From the NCBI GenBank assembly GCA_015066005.1, contig SVPF01000012.1:1-56237 (forward strand): a stretch of 56,237 bases of DNA, written 5' to 3'. Shown one piece after another: positions 31,830-41,423 of this stretch. The position numbers and the translations under genes are program-made. The stretch is from Oscillospiraceae bacterium (GTDB lineage: Bacteria; Bacillota; Clostridia; Oscillospirales; Acutalibacteraceae). Every line of letters starts with the position of its first letter. The stretch's first letter is position 1. The notes under the pieces were generated by a model. It was not told the origin of the DNA, ran no database searches, and worked only from the letters and a program-made list of their open reading frames with translations.

Positions 31830-32865
31830 TGCAAAATCCCTCCTTTACTTTACGTCTTAGCTGACCGCAGGAAGCGTCAATATCGGCGCCCAAGGTCCTG
31901 CGAACAGTTGCGTTTATCCCCTTTTTTATAAGTCTTTCTTTAAAATGTATGATTTTATTCATATCCGGCTTTTTAAAGGAATTTTCCTTAACCGGATTTG
32001 CAGGTATTAAATTGACATGACACATTATGCCGCGAAGCTTTTTTGCAAGCTCATCAGCACAGATATCACTGTCGTTTACGCCTTCAATTAAAGCGTATTC
32101 AAACGAAATACGGCGGGTGGTAACTGCCTGATACTCCCTACAAGCCGCCAAAAGCTCATCCACACCCCATTTTCTATTTACCTTCATCATACTGCTTCTA
32201 ATTTCATCATTAGGTGCGTGAAGCGAAATTGAAAGAGTTATTGGGAAGTTATAATCCTTAAGCTCTTTAATTTTACTGACTACGCCCGAGGTTGAAAGCG
32301 AAATATGGCGAAGCCCGATGTTAAGACCATTATCGTTTGATACAAGCTGTAAAAATTTAACCGAATTTTCGAAATTATCAAGCGGCTCACCCATACCCAT
32401 CATAACAACATTTGAAATGCGAATGTTATTATCCTGTTGGGCTTTGGTTATTTGCGCCAGCATTTCAGACGGGGTTAAATGCCTGAATAAACCGTCAAGA
32501 CCCGAAGCGCAAAAGCTACAGCCCATTCGGCAGCCAACCTGAGTTGAAATACAAACGGTGTAGCCGTGCTCATATTTCATAACAACCGATTCTATTCTCT
32601 CGCCATCATAAAGCTCGTAAACATATTTAACCGTGCCATCAATTTTTGAAACGAATTTTTGAACAATGCTAACGTTTGCAATATAGCATTTTTCTTTTAG
32701 CACGTCACGCAGGGTTTTAGGAATATTTGTCATTTCGTCAAAATCTTCAATTCCCTGCTGTAGCCATTTAAAAAGCTGAGCCGCCCTGAATTTAGGCTGG
32801 TTAAGGTCATTCATAAGTCCCAAAAGCTCGGCTTCGTTCAATGACTTTATATCAATTTTATCCAT
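31813..32865 (-). CDS. rlmN: 23S rRNA (adenine2503-C2)-methyltransferase RlmN
   Basis: 350 residues, radical SAM enzyme. CRMGCSFCASGLDG has the CxxxCxxC cluster cysteines, GMGEPLDNF follows, and the catalytic Cys near the end is in GADIDASCGQLR. It methylates A2503 and tRNA A37. It overlaps prpC. Confidence 0.97.
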   Translation of the reverse strand: MDKIDIKSLNEAELLGLMNDLNQPKFRAAQLFKWLQQGIEDFDEMTNIPKTLRDVLKEKCYIANVSIVQKFVSKIDGTVKYVYELYDGERIESVVMKYEHGYTVCISTQVGCRMGCSFCASGLDGLFRHLTPSEMLAQITKAQQDNNIRISNVVMMGMGEPLDNFENSVKFLQLVSNDNGLNIGLRHISLSTSGVVSKIKELKDYNFPITLSISLHAPNDEIRSSMMKVNRKWGVDELLAACREYQAVTTRRISFEYALIEGVNDSDICADELAKKLRGIMCHVNLIPANPVKENSFKKPDMNKIIHFKERLIKKGINATVRRTLGADIDASCGQLRRKVKEGFCSENLQ

Positions 32866-32880
32866 TGCGGCTCCCCTTTC

Positions 32881-34140
32881 CTATTTTTTTATAAGTAAAG
32901 CGCAGTAAAAACCGTCGGTGCCGTCAATATGCGGCATAAAGGTGTGGCTGTATTCCAGCTTAAAGCTATCATTTTCAGCCAAAAACTTATTTATAACATT
33001 CTCGTTTTCGGCTTTGCGAAGCGTGCAGGTTGAATAAAGCAGCCTTCCGCCCTTTTTAACGTAATTTTTTGCACTATTTAAAATTGCGGTTTGAATTGGT
33101 ATTAAACCGTCAAATTCAGAAAAATCCTTATACTTTATGTCGGGCTTGCGGCGAATAATACCAAGCCCCGAACAAGGCACATCGCACAGCACACAGTCAA
33201 ATTCGCCAAAATCAGCATTAAATAAGGTTGCATCCTGCACGGTGGGTTTTATAATATCAAGACCCATTCTATTGGCTGATTTTTTAATCAGCTCGCATTT
33301 ATGGTCGTAAATATCGCACGAAATAATTTCGCCCTTATTTTCCATTAAAAGTGCCATTGCAAAGCTTTTACCACCGGGGGCTGCGCACATATCCAAAGCC
33401 CTGTCATTCGGCTTTGGCGCAAGCACCGACACCGCTGTTTGAGAGGCCGTGTCCTGCACATAAAAATGGCCCTTTTTGTATAATGGATTATTATTTATAT
33501 CAATACCTTTATTTAAAACAACCGCACCAAAGGGCTTGGCTTCGGTCGCATCACCAATTTCGGCAATAAAGGCGTCAACATCGGTTTTAATGGTATTAAC
33601 CCTTACGGTTAGCGGTGCAGGCTTTAAGGCTTCTGCTAAAATAATTACTGCAGTTTCCTTGCCATAATCGCTGATAAAGCTTTCAATAATGCTTTCGGGG
33701 CAGGAATAAATAACGCTTAAATCAGTAACGCTGTCCCCTGTAGGTAAAAGACCTTCAGCCCTTAAAACATTCCGAAGCACCGCATTCACAAAGCCTGCAT
33801 TTCGGCTTTCCTTTGACTTTTTAACAAGCTTTACCGCTTCGTTTACCGCCGCACTTTCGGGGATTTTATCCATATACATTATTTGAAAAAGTGCTGTACG
33901 CAAAACGTTAAGGGTATAAGGTGAAAGTTTTTTAATAGGTGTTTTCACAAAGGAAGAAATTACGTAATCAAGCGTAATTTTTCTATCCAAAACGCCGTAA
34001 ATCAGGGCGGTAGCGAGGGCCTTATCGGCAGGGGTTAAATCGGTATCCTTTAAATAAGAATTAACCGCTATATTCGAATATGCCCCATCGACAAAAATTT
34101 TTTGGAGCGCCAAAACAGCAACCTTTCTAGCACTGGCCAT
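32881..34140 (-). CDS. rsmB: 16S rRNA (cytosine967-C5)-methyltransferase RsmB
   Basis: 419 residues: N-terminal NusB-like domain (about 1-130), then a SAM-binding fold with ALDMCAAPGGKSFAMALL, DVPCSGLGIIRRKPD (catalytic Cys) and STCTLRKAENENV (second Cys). ATG at 34140 follows GGTGA and overlaps the end region of fmt; the TTG four codons earlier is rejected. Confidence 0.96.
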   Translation of the reverse strand: MASARKVAVLALQKIFVDGAYSNIAVNSYLKDTDLTPADKALATALIYGVLDRKITLDYVISSFVKTPIKKLSPYTLNVLRTALFQIMYMDKIPESAAVNEAVKLVKKSKESRNAGFVNAVLRNVLRAEGLLPTGDSVTDLSVIYSCPESIIESFISDYGKETAVIILAEALKPAPLTVRVNTIKTDVDAFIAEIGDATEAKPFGAVVLNKGIDINNNPLYKKGHFYVQDTASQTAVSVLAPKPNDRALDMCAAPGGKSFAMALLMENKGEIISCDIYDHKCELIKKSANRMGLDIIKPTVQDATLFNADFGEFDCVLCDVPCSGLGIIRRKPDIKYKDFSEFDGLIPIQTAILNSAKNYVKKGGRLLYSTCTLRKAENENVINKFLAENDSFKLEYSHTFMPHIDGTDGFYCALLIKK

Positions 34141-34141
34141 T

Positions 34142-35068
34142 TTATTCACCAACCACAGTGCCTATTGGTATTTGCTTACCGCAAAGGTATTGTTTTGCAT
34201 CCATCATCTTTGAGCCTTCGGCCTGCAAGGTTAAAATATCTAATGAATAACCATCACCGCAAGCAATAGAAAGCACACCGCTGTTACCCACAACTGTACC
34301 TGATGCCTTATCGGTTTTACCACCAACTGCGGCCTTTATAACCTTAATACGCTTGCCGTCCATAAAAAAGTAAGCACAAGGCCAGGAGTAATAGCCCCTT
34401 ACAGCGTTAAAAAGCTCTTTAGCGGGTTTATTAAAATCAAGGAGTGCCATTTCCTTTTTAATAATAGGCGCATAGGTGGCTTCCCCCTCCTGCTTTTTGG
34501 GAGTAACTTCACCTTTTTCTAATTTATTAATGGTAGAAAGCATTAAATCAGCACTGATAACCGAAAGTCTTTCAAAAAGCTCTTCCGCGGTTTCGTTATC
34601 GCCGATTTTAGTAGTTGCTGTTTCTAATATATCACCTGTATCAATGCCTTCATCCATAAGTTGTATTGTAACACCTGTTTCAGTTTCTCCGCAAAGTATT
34701 GCATACTGTATTGGTGCAGAACCGCGGTATTTCGGCAAAAGTGAAGCGTGACCGTTAACACAGCCAAATTTTGCGGCCTCCAAAATTTCCTTAGGTAAAA
34801 TTTTACCGTAAGCCACAACCACAATAACGTCGGGGTTAATTTGGTTTATAATTTCTAACGCTTCCCCCGTTCTAACCGAATTGGGCTGATAAACGGGTAT
34901 ATTATAGCTTTCGGCACAAACCTTAACGGGCGGTGGTGTTAAAATTTGCTTTCTGCCAACAGGCTTGTCGGGTTGGGCAAAAACCGCCGCTACCGTGTGT
35001 TCACTTTTAATAAGCGTCTCAAGGGTTTTCACCGCATAATCGGGCGTGCCCATAAAAACAATTTTCAT
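34142..35068 (-). CDS. fmt: Methionyl-tRNA formyltransferase
   Basis: 308 residues. The catalytic Asn/His/Asp pattern is seen in NGHASLLPKYRGSAPI and MDEGIDTGDI, and the C-terminal Met-tRNA-binding domain is about 205-305. It makes fMet-tRNA. The ATG overlaps the def stop. Confidence 0.97.
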   Translation of the reverse strand: MKIVFMGTPDYAVKTLETLIKSEHTVAAVFAQPDKPVGRKQILTPPPVKVCAESYNIPVYQPNSVRTGEALEIINQINPDVIVVVAYGKILPKEILEAAKFGCVNGHASLLPKYRGSAPIQYAILCGETETGVTIQLMDEGIDTGDILETATTKIGDNETAEELFERLSVISADLMLSTINKLEKGEVTPKKQEGEATYAPIIKKEMALLDFNKPAKELFNAVRGYYSWPCAYFFMDGKRIKVIKAAVGGKTDKASGTVVGNSGVLSIACGDGYSLDILTLQAEGSKMMDAKQYLCGKQIPIGTVVGE

Positions 35069-35508
35069 TATCTTTTTACCTTATCTATATATAAAATTCC
35101 GTCAAGGTGGTCAATTTCGTGACAAAGAGCACGTGCCTTAAGCTCGGTGCCTTCAACAACAATGTTATTGCCAAAACGGTCCTGTGCGCGTACTTTAACG
35201 TACATAGGGCGTTCAACCTCGGCCGATTCCCCCGGTACTGAAAGGCAGCCCTCGGGCCCGATTTGACTACCGCGTGTTTCCATAATAACAGGATTTATAA
35301 GTTCAATTAAACCGTCACCAACATCTATTATGCAAAAGCGGCGTAGAAGGCCCACCTGAGGTGCGGCAAGACCTACACCCTCGGCCTTATACATAGTTTC
35401 ACGCATATCGTCTAAAATCATAGCCAATTTGTCATCAAACTGCATTTGCGTGCGACAAATTTTGCGAAGCACATCATCGCCCTTAGTTACAATATTTCTA
35501 ATAGCCAT
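35068..35508 (-). CDS. def: Peptide deformylase
   Basis: 146 residues with all three motifs: GVGLAAPQVG, EGCLSVPG and HEIDHLDG, the metal ligands being Cys and two His. It removes the formyl group from new proteins. Paired with fmt, as usual. Confidence 0.97.
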   Translation of the reverse strand: MAIRNIVTKGDDVLRKICRTQMQFDDKLAMILDDMRETMYKAEGVGLAAPQVGLLRRFCIIDVGDGLIELINPVIMETRGSQIGPEGCLSVPGESAEVERPMYVKVRAQDRFGNNIVVEGTELKARALCHEIDHLDGILYIDKVKR

Positions 35509-35522
35509 TTAAAATTCATCCT

Positions 35523-37934
35523 TTAAAGCATTGTTTCGGGGTTAATATCCACCGAAACGGTAATATCACGAATAAGTTTTATATTTATTGCATTTTTAAG
35601 CATTTCACGAAAACGCTTGTTATTTTTACATTTAATTATCATACGAAAACGGTATTTATTATTTACCCTTGCTATGCCCGACGGTGTAGGCCCCAAAATT
35701 ATAACCTTAACATCGGTATAGCTATTATTTATCATTTCCCGAATTTTGCCAAAAATTTCTTTTATAGCCCTTTCGGCATCCGCGCGGGAGACTGACTGGG
35801 TATAAACCGCGCAAATATCACAGTAAGGCGGGAAGGTCATAAGCGAGCGCGTCATAATTTCCTGATTATAAAAGCTGTCATAATCCTGCGCCTCAGCAAA
35901 GGCAATAAGCTGACTGTCAGGGTTTACGGTTTGAATAATAGCCCTGCCGGCATTATCGCCGCGTCCTGCCCTGCCAACCACCTGTGTTAAAAGTGAAAAG
36001 CTGCGTTCAAAGCTGCGAAAATCCTCACTGTACATTGCGGCATCAGCACCCATTACGCCAACCAAGGTAACGTTTGGAAAATCAAGTCCCTTTGCCACCA
36101 TTTGTGTACCGAGCAAAATATCATACTCACCTTTAGCAAAGGCCGAAAGGTAGGTTGAATAGGACTCGCGCGATACCGTGCTGTCAGCATCAAGCCGCAG
36201 TATTCTGGCATTTGGGAAAAGTATTTCTAACTCCTCAGCTGCCTTTTGTGTACCAAGCCCCATAAATTTAAGGCTTTCACAGTCACAGTCGGGGCATTTT
36301 TGTGTCACAGGCACGGAATGGCCGCAATAATGACACATAAGCCGTTTATTAGCTGAATGGTAGGTCAGCGACACGCTACAGTTTGGACAGGTGGCAACAT
36401 AGCCACAGTTAGGACAGGAAATGTAGGTATTATGTCCCCTGCGGTTAAGCAGTAAAATTGCCTGCTTATTGCTGTTAAGCGTTTCGTTTATGGCTTCATA
36501 AAGCGCTTCACTTACAGGGGAAGTATTACCGTTTAAAATTTCCTTTTTCATATCAACAACCTCCACCTCGGGAAGCTGTGAATTGTTATAACGGTTTTTA
36601 AGGGTAAAAAGTGAATACTTTCCCTTTTTTGCCGCTGCATAGCTTTCAAGCGAAGGTGTGGCAGATGCCAGGCACAAAAGCGCCTTATGGTATGCCACGC
36701 GGAATTTTGCTAAATCACGAGTGTGAAAGCGGGGTGATTTTTCGGATTTATAGGTGTGCTCCTGCTCCTCATCAATAATGATAAGCCCTAGCTTTTTAAA
36801 GGGGGCAAAAATTGCACTTCGGGTACCGATAGCGATAACCGCATCACCGTTTTTTATGCGGGTCCATTCGTCCATACGCTGACCCATAGACATTGCGCTG
36901 TGAAAAACCGCAATTTTATTGCCATAGCGTTTTGTGAAAATATCAATCATTTGTGGTGTCAAAGCAATTTCGGGCACCATTACAATAACGCCCTCACCTT
37001 TTTGGGACACCTCATCCACAAGCTTTAAAAACACCTGCGTTTTGCCCGAGCCCGTTACACCGTATAAAAGCGAAACCTCGGCCTTATCACTTTTCAGCTT
37101 TTCACGAAGCCCCATAAAAGCGGCCTGCTGTTCGGCAGTTAAATAAATCTCATTAGGATTTGGTGCCGCATTTGTTTTATAAGGTGAACGGAAAACCTGA
37201 CGTTCAAAAGCAACAAGTACGCCCTTTTGTATTAAATTTTCAATAACCGACATTGAAACCCCCGTAAAATAGCGAAGCTCCTTAACCGAAGCGGTTTCAA
37301 TATCCGAAAGCAAATTAACTACGTCTTTTTGGCGGGCGGTAAGCTTTATTTCAGATATATCGTCATTAAGCTTTACCCACTTTTGTGTAGCGTCACCCAT
37401 TTTTTGCTTGGTTTCGCTGTTTTTAATAAGGGCTTCCTTTTCGGTCATTTGCTTTAACACTAAAGTGTCAACACCAAATGTAGAGGTTATATCATCCTCG
37501 CTTTTTTCGCCCTTGGCTTTTAAAAAGTTAAAAATTTCCTTTTCGGTATCGGGCAAAAGCTCAAGCCCCATAAAGTCAATATTAGCTGAATAAAAGTTTA
37601 TAAGGCGATGGTTAAGCCCTGTCGGCAGCATTGCAGACACCGCATCACAGCGGGTGCAGAACACCGTTTCGTGCATATATTCGCACATTTTAAGCATTTC
37701 ATCACTTAAAACGGGGTTTTCGTCAATAACCGATTTAACCGTTTTTAAATGATAACTGTCTTCCTCGGCCACTTCAAAAACTATGCCCTGCTTTTCGGTG
37801 TTGCCACGACCAAAAGGTACTATAACCCTTTGCCCTGCCCTTAAATTCATTTTAGGCGGAATTGCATAAGAATACAGCTTATCAAAGGCGTAGGTTGCAC
37901 CGTAAAGGGCAACTTTAGCTACGGGTGATAACAT
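35523..37934 (-). CDS. priA: Primosomal protein N' (PriA helicase)
   Basis: 803 residues: N-terminal 3'-end-binding domain, helicase core with GVTGSGKTQVFL and DEEQEH, and zinc module with paired cysteines (CPNCGYVATCPNC, CHYCGHS, CPDCDC). It restarts stalled replication forks. ATG at 37934 has GGAGGG seven bases upstream; TTG two codons earlier is rejected. Confidence 0.96.
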   Translation of the reverse strand: MLSPVAKVALYGATYAFDKLYSYAIPPKMNLRAGQRVIVPFGRGNTEKQGIVFEVAEEDSYHLKTVKSVIDENPVLSDEMLKMCEYMHETVFCTRCDAVSAMLPTGLNHRLINFYSANIDFMGLELLPDTEKEIFNFLKAKGEKSEDDITSTFGVDTLVLKQMTEKEALIKNSETKQKMGDATQKWVKLNDDISEIKLTARQKDVVNLLSDIETASVKELRYFTGVSMSVIENLIQKGVLVAFERQVFRSPYKTNAAPNPNEIYLTAEQQAAFMGLREKLKSDKAEVSLLYGVTGSGKTQVFLKLVDEVSQKGEGVIVMVPEIALTPQMIDIFTKRYGNKIAVFHSAMSMGQRMDEWTRIKNGDAVIAIGTRSAIFAPFKKLGLIIIDEEQEHTYKSEKSPRFHTRDLAKFRVAYHKALLCLASATPSLESYAAAKKGKYSLFTLKNRYNNSQLPEVEVVDMKKEILNGNTSPVSEALYEAINETLNSNKQAILLLNRRGHNTYISCPNCGYVATCPNCSVSLTYHSANKRLMCHYCGHSVPVTQKCPDCDCESLKFMGLGTQKAAEELEILFPNARILRLDADSTVSRESYSTYLSAFAKGEYDILLGTQMVAKGLDFPNVTLVGVMGADAAMYSEDFRSFERSFSLLTQVVGRAGRGDNAGRAIIQTVNPDSQLIAFAEAQDYDSFYNQEIMTRSLMTFPPYCDICAVYTQSVSRADAERAIKEIFGKIREMINNSYTDVKVIILGPTPSGIARVNNKYRFRMIIKCKNNKRFREMLKNAINIKLIRDITVSVDINPETML

Positions 37935-37968
37935 ACACAATCCCTCCTTTTAAAAATTTAAGGTTTAA

Positions 37969-38145
37969 TTATTCAAGCTCGCTTGCTAATTTGTCAATTG
38001 CAACCGAAACGGGCTTTTCAATAGAAATTTCGCCCATTTCCTCCTGCTTTTGCGAAATATCACGGGCTGTGTGAGCCACGTCAATTACCAAACGGTATCT
38101 GTTTTCGTAACCGCCAATTAATTTACCAATATTAGGATTCAACAT
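37969..38145 (-). CDS. rpoZ: RNA polymerase subunit omega
   Basis: 58 residues: [20 protein letters not shown], then the conserved helix with ARDISQK and KPVSVAIDKLASEL. The start at 38145 has GGAG nine bases upstream, inside gmk, overlapping it by 14 bases. The gmk-rpoZ pair is standard in Firmicutes. Confidence 0.92.
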   Translation of the reverse strand: MLNPNIGKLIGGYENRYRLVIDVAHTARDISQKQEEMGEISIEKPVSVAIDKLASELE

Positions 38146-38746
38146 TACTAAGCACTCCATCAATTAAATTTTTTTGTCTTTTAAGTGTCAAGCGACTGCT
38201 TGATATTACTTCAATTATATCGTCAACAGCAGTATTGATATCATCATTTACAACAATATAATCAAACTCTGTAGCACGCGCAATTTCATTTAAGGCTTCC
38301 TTCATACGCTTGTCAATAAGCTCCTGCGTTTCGGTGCCTCTTCCGCTTAAGCGGCGCTTAAGCTCCTGATAAGACGGGGGCATTATAAAAACGGTAACAG
38401 CTTCGGGTAATTTTTCGCAAATTTCCTTAGCGCCGTTAACATCTACTTCAATTAAAATGTCCTGTCCCTTTTCAATGGCGGCAATCACCGGCGCCTTTGG
38501 TGTGCCGTAGTAATTACCGATATATTCGTTATACTCAAGTAATTCATCATTCTCAAGCATACTTAAAAACTTTTCACGGGTAATAAAGTTGTACTTTTCA
38601 CCCTCAACCTCACCCACACGCATCGGTCGGGTTATACTGGATATTGAAAATTTTATTTCGGGCCTTCTTTTAAAAAGCTCTTTAAACAATGTGTCCTTAC
38701 CGCTGCCCGAAGGTCCTGCAACTACAAATACGCCGCCCTTACTCAT
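38132..38746 (-). CDS. gmk: Guanylate kinase
   Basis: 204 residues: P-loop [36 protein letters not shown] and [12 protein letters not shown]. It phosphorylates GMP. The start at MSKGGVFVV has AAGGAGG six bases upstream; the longer frame lies within remA. It overlaps remA by eight bases. Confidence 0.96.
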   Translation of the reverse strand: MSKGGVFVVAGPSGSGKDTLFKELFKRRPEIKFSISSITRPMRVGEVEGEKYNFITREKFLSMLENDELLEYNEYIGNYYGTPKAPVIAAIEKGQDILIEVDVNGAKEICEKLPEAVTVFIMPPSYQELKRRLSGRGTETQELIDKRMKEALNEIARATEFDYIVVNDDINTAVDDIIEVISSSRLTLKRQKNLIDGVLSNVES

Positions 38747-39008
38747 CTTCATCCTCCTTAAACACCTTAAACACTTCATCACTAATTCTGCCTGCCAGTT
38801 TTTCAACCGTTAGGTAACACAAAATAATATGGTCACTGTCAGTAACAATAACGGTTTTGGTCTTTCGACCGTGTGTAGCATCAATAAGGTTTCCCTTTTC
38901 CTTAGCATCCTGAATAATTCTTTTTATCGGGGCGGATTCGGGTGTTACCACCGTTACAATACGGTCAGCCGACACCAAATTGCCCGAGCCAATGTTAACA
39001 AGCTTCAT
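38739..39008 (-). CDS. remA: RemA-like extracellular matrix regulator (DUF370)
   Basis: 89 residues. [20 protein letters not shown] and [20 protein letters not shown] are the DUF370 signature. In B. subtilis RemA binds DNA and activates matrix operons, including tapA-sipW-tasA. The yicC-remA-gmk order is conserved. A run of SipW-type surface genes about 12 kb away is a possible target. Confidence 0.95.
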   Translation of the reverse strand: MKLVNIGSGNLVSADRIVTVVTPESAPIKRIIQDAKEKGNLIDATHGRKTKTVIVTDSDHIILCYLTVEKLAGRISDEVFKVFKEDEDE

Positions 39009-39013
39009 AAAAA

Positions 39014-39892
39014 TTACTCCATATTTTGAATTTGCTCACGAATTTTTTCAATTTCCGACTTAATGTCAACAACTGTGTGGGCAATTTCAATGTCTTGCGC
39101 CTTAGAGCCAATGGTGTTTGTTTCGCGGTTCATTTCCTGAACGATAAAGTCAAGCTTGCGGCCAACAGGCTCGTCACTTTCCAAAAGACCTGTAAACTGC
39201 TTTATGTGACTGCGGAGCCTTACGGTTTCTTCAGCAACGGCAACCTTGTCGGCAAAAATTGCAACCTCGGTTAAAATGCGTTGCTCATCCACAGTGTTAT
39301 CCCCAATAAACTCTTTAATTTTTTGGGCAATTCTTTCCTGATATGCGGCAACCGTTTCGGGTGATTTGCTTTCAATAAATTCAACCTTTGAAAGAATATA
39401 TTCGGTGCGGGAAACCACATCGTTCAAAAGGCGCTCACCCTCAACACTGCGCATTGCAATAAAGCTTTGGCAGGCCTCCTCCAAAACAGGCATTATTGCG
39501 GCTTCAATAACATCATCCTCAACTTGCTGGCGACGCACCTTGAACATTTCGTTATTGCCGGCAAGAGTTGAAACCTTAACGTCGTTTTTAAGCTTATATT
39601 CCTTAGAAAGATTACTTAAAGCCTTTATATATGCATCGGCATATTCGCGATTAATTTCAATAACGGTGGCGTTTTGGTTAAGGTCCTCAACCAAAATTGA
39701 AACCTCCACCTTACCGCGTGAAATTTTTTGGTTTAAGTAGGATTTTATTTTTTCCTCCAAAAAACCGTAAGCGCGAGGCATACGGGCCGAAAATTCAAAA
39801 TACCTGTGGTTTACCGACTTGATTTCAACAGTAACATCAAAGCCGCCATGCTGACCCTTTGCCCTGCCGAAGCCTGTCATACTTCTGACCAT
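39014..39892 (-). CDS. yicC: YicC family endoribonuclease
   Basis: 292 residues: [20 protein letters not shown] at the start and [21 protein letters not shown] near the end are family signatures. Homologues act as endoribonucleases in RNA turnover. It is first in the cluster that runs to spoVM; AAAGGGTG precedes the ATG. Confidence 0.95.
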   Translation of the reverse strand: MVRSMTGFGRAKGQHGGFDVTVEIKSVNHRYFEFSARMPRAYGFLEEKIKSYLNQKISRGKVEVSILVEDLNQNATVIEINREYADAYIKALSNLSKEYKLKNDVKVSTLAGNNEMFKVRRQQVEDDVIEAAIMPVLEEACQSFIAMRSVEGERLLNDVVSRTEYILSKVEFIESKSPETVAAYQERIAQKIKEFIGDNTVDEQRILTEVAIFADKVAVAEETVRLRSHIKQFTGLLESDEPVGRKLDFIVQEMNRETNTIGSKAQDIEIAHTVVDIKSEIEKIREQIQNME

Positions 39893-39958
39893 TTATATCA
39901 CCCTTTGCGAAAAACATATAAACGGAATAAACCGATATTATCCCATAATATTTAATCT

Positions 39959-39988
39959 ATTTTAGCAAAAAGAGTAGTGTAATGTCAA
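39959..39988 (-). promoter_or_regulatory. Promoter of the yicC-remA-gmk cluster
   Basis: TTGACA (39983-39988) and TAAAAT (39959-39964), 18 bases apart on the minus strand. Confidence 0.7.
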
Positions 39989-40150
39989 CTTTTTGGCATA
40001 TATTGTAACCTTTTTTTAACTTTTAGATATATTTAATATATAATATATAGGGAAAATTTCACCTTTCACGCATAAAAAGCAGTATCTATACCCACAAACG
40101 CGATGATTAACATTCGTTATAATTTTATTTGTAAAAATCAAAATTTGGTA

Positions 40151-40178
40151 TTGACAAAACGGTATTTTGTGTTATAAT
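40151..40178 (+). promoter_or_regulatory. tRNA operon promoter
   Basis: TTGACA (40151-40156) and TATAAT (40173-40178), 16 bases apart, just before tRNA-Met. Confidence 0.82.
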
Positions 40179-40193
40179 AATTTTTGCTTATTT

Positions 40194-40270
40194 GGAGCAT
40201 TAGCTCAGTTGGTTAGAGCAACCGGCTCATAACCGGTTGGTCCGGGGTTCGAGTCCCTGATGCTCCACCA
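40194..40270 (+). tRNA. tRNA-Met (CAT)
   Basis: Complete cloverleaf: acceptor GGAGCAT/ATGCTCC, D arm GCTCAGTTGGTTAGAGC, anticodon stem CCGG/CCGG with loop CTCATAA, T arm with GGTTCGAGTCC, encoded CCA. Elongator Met is favoured; tRNA-Ile2 with a modified CAT anticodon cannot be excluded. Confidence 0.93.
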
Positions 40271-40290
40271 AATAAGCGTTAATTTAATAT

Positions 40291-40365
40291 AGGGGTATGG
40301 TGTCAACGGTAGCACACCGGTCTCCAAAACCGTTTGTGAGGGTTCGAATCCTTCTACCCCTGCCA
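40291..40365 (+). tRNA. tRNA-Trp (CCA)
   Basis: Acceptor AGGGGTA/TACCCCT, anticodon loop with CCA (TCTCCAAAA), T arm GAGGGTTCGAATCCTTC, encoded GCCA end. It is cotranscribed with tRNA-Met 20 bases upstream. Confidence 0.95.
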
Positions 40366-40368
40366 AAA

Positions 40369-40404
40369 TAAAAGCACTGATCTTTAAGGTCGGTGCTTTT
40401 ATTT
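40369..40404 (+). terminator. Terminator after tRNA-Trp
   Basis: AAAAGCAC(T)GA and TC(G)GTGCTTTT with a T run after them. Confidence 0.8.
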
Positions 40405-40420
40405 TTGTTTGATAAATAAA

Positions 40421-40522
40421 GGATTCGAACGGGGTTCGGTAGTGAATGACAGTCCGGTGGACTGTCAGAGCCGAACCTGACCGAGCACCGCAGTGCGAGA
40501 ACGAATCCTTCTACCCCTGCCA
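40421..40522 (+). repeat. Palindromic insertion duplicating the tRNA-Trp 3' end
   Basis: The last 21 bases of tRNA-Trp (40345-40365) recur exactly at 40502-40522. Between them lies a nested hairpin: GGATTCG/CGAATCC ends, GGTTCGG/CCGAACC, and GACAGTCC-GGT-GGACTGTC. The second copy is followed by its own terminator. It reads like a small mobile palindrome or an abandoned attachment site. Confidence 0.7.
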
Positions 40523-40523
40523 G

Positions 40524-40554
40524 AAAAAAGCATCGACTTTGTCGGTGCTTTTTT
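40524..40554 (+). terminator. Second terminator after the duplicated tRNA end
   Basis: AAAAAAGCATCGAC, loop, GTCGGTGCTTTTTT. It resembles the terminator at 40369, as if tail and terminator were duplicated together. Confidence 0.8.
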
Positions 40555-40559
40555 CAACT

Positions 40560-40736
40560 AAATCCACCCTTGCGGGTGGGTGAAATCGCCTGCTGCGATG
40601 AAATCCAACTTCGTTGGGTGAAATCCGCCTCGACGGAGGATGGGTGGATTTAATTTCACATTTTGCTTTAGCAAAATATTTCACCAAAGGCGTAAGCCTT
40701 TGATTTCACCGTAAGCGTTCGCGAACGATTTCACTT
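40560..40736. repeat. Chain of short hairpins joined by TGAAATC/ATTTCA
   Basis: An outer arm AAATCCACCC pairs with GGGTGGATTT (40642-40651). Within and after it are at least seven small hairpins: CCACCC/GGGTGG, ATCGC/GCGAT, CCAAC/GTTGG, CCTC/GAGG, TTTTGC/GCAAAA, AAAGGC/GCCTTT and GTTCG/CGAAC. Most are separated by GAAATC or ATTTCA. It has no coding capacity and looks like an extragenic repeat family. Confidence 0.75.
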
Positions 40737-40764
40737 TTTATATCCCCCGCCTCCGCCGCCCTGC

Positions 40765-40793
40765 TTGAAATCTTCACAAATTTGTGGTATAAT
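40765..40793 (+). promoter_or_regulatory. Promoter with CACAAATTTGTG operator-like palindrome
   Basis: TTGAAA (40765-40770) and TATAAT (40788-40793), 17 bases apart. The palindrome CACAAATTTGTG (40775-40786) fills the spacer, so a repressor could block it. Confidence 0.7.
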
Positions 40794-40818
40794 AGAGTAA
40801 AGAAAAGTGGTGAGCGTT

Positions 40819-41262
40819 ATGAATTGGCAAGAATTTCATTCGGCAATTCAAGAATATTATCATATAGAAGCAGAAAATACAGTAACCAAAATACCTTTTG
40901 AAAATATAATAAATGTCAATGCTAATACGCTTATGTATAAAGACAATTATGGAAATGTATCTCAAATTAATCTCGATAATTGTGTAGAAAATTTTTCTTT
41001 TGCTTTAGGTGAAAAGTTGAAAAATTTTTCTGGACAAACTATATTGGCTGTAGGCGGCAGATGTTTTTCAAGGCCAACAGCATTTTACGAATTTTTTACA
41101 GAAGGTCACCACATCCGATTTTGTATGCCGCTGAAAAAATCTCCCTTTGACAAATTCCTTACAAAGATTGGTTGGAATGTTAATTCCGGTGCCTTTTCAA
41201 AGTTTTATTCGTTACAAGAAAAACTTAATTCTTTTGGATATTCAGCTATTGATTTAAATTAA
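40819..41262 (+). CDS. Unrecognised soluble protein
   Basis: 147 residues from the ATG at 40819 with GGTGAG before it; GTG codons at 40807 and 40810 are alternatives. No signal peptide or membrane helix. The middle (SGQTILAVGGRCFSRPTAFYEF) and the hydrophobic end do not match a family I know. A strong promoter with an operator-like palindrome precedes it, and a terminator follows at 41322. The gene seems intact and is monocistronic. Confidence 0.6.
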   Translation: MNWQEFHSAIQEYYHIEAENTVTKIPFENIINVNANTLMYKDNYGNVSQINLDNCVENFSFALGEKLKNFSGQTILAVGGRCFSRPTAFYEFFTEGHHIRFCMPLKKSPFDKFLTKIGWNVNSGAFSKFYSLQEKLNSFGYSAIDLN

Positions 41263-41321
41263 ATTGTTGTTTGAGCAGACCTTGTATGCAAGCATAACAT
41301 TATATTTGGTACTAACACGCT

Positions 41322-41350
41322 AAAAAGACAGTCTTCGGACTGTCTTTTTT
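41322..41350 (+). terminator. Terminator with TTCG tetraloop
   Basis: AAAAAGACAGTC, loop TTCG, GACTGTCTTTTT. A very stable stem ends the transcript of the gene at 40819. Confidence 0.9.
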
Positions 41351-41423
41351 ATCTAATCAAACGGCTATGCATATAACCCCGCTTTAGCGTATAAATCACC
41401 ACCGCAATAAATATTTCTTTTGC

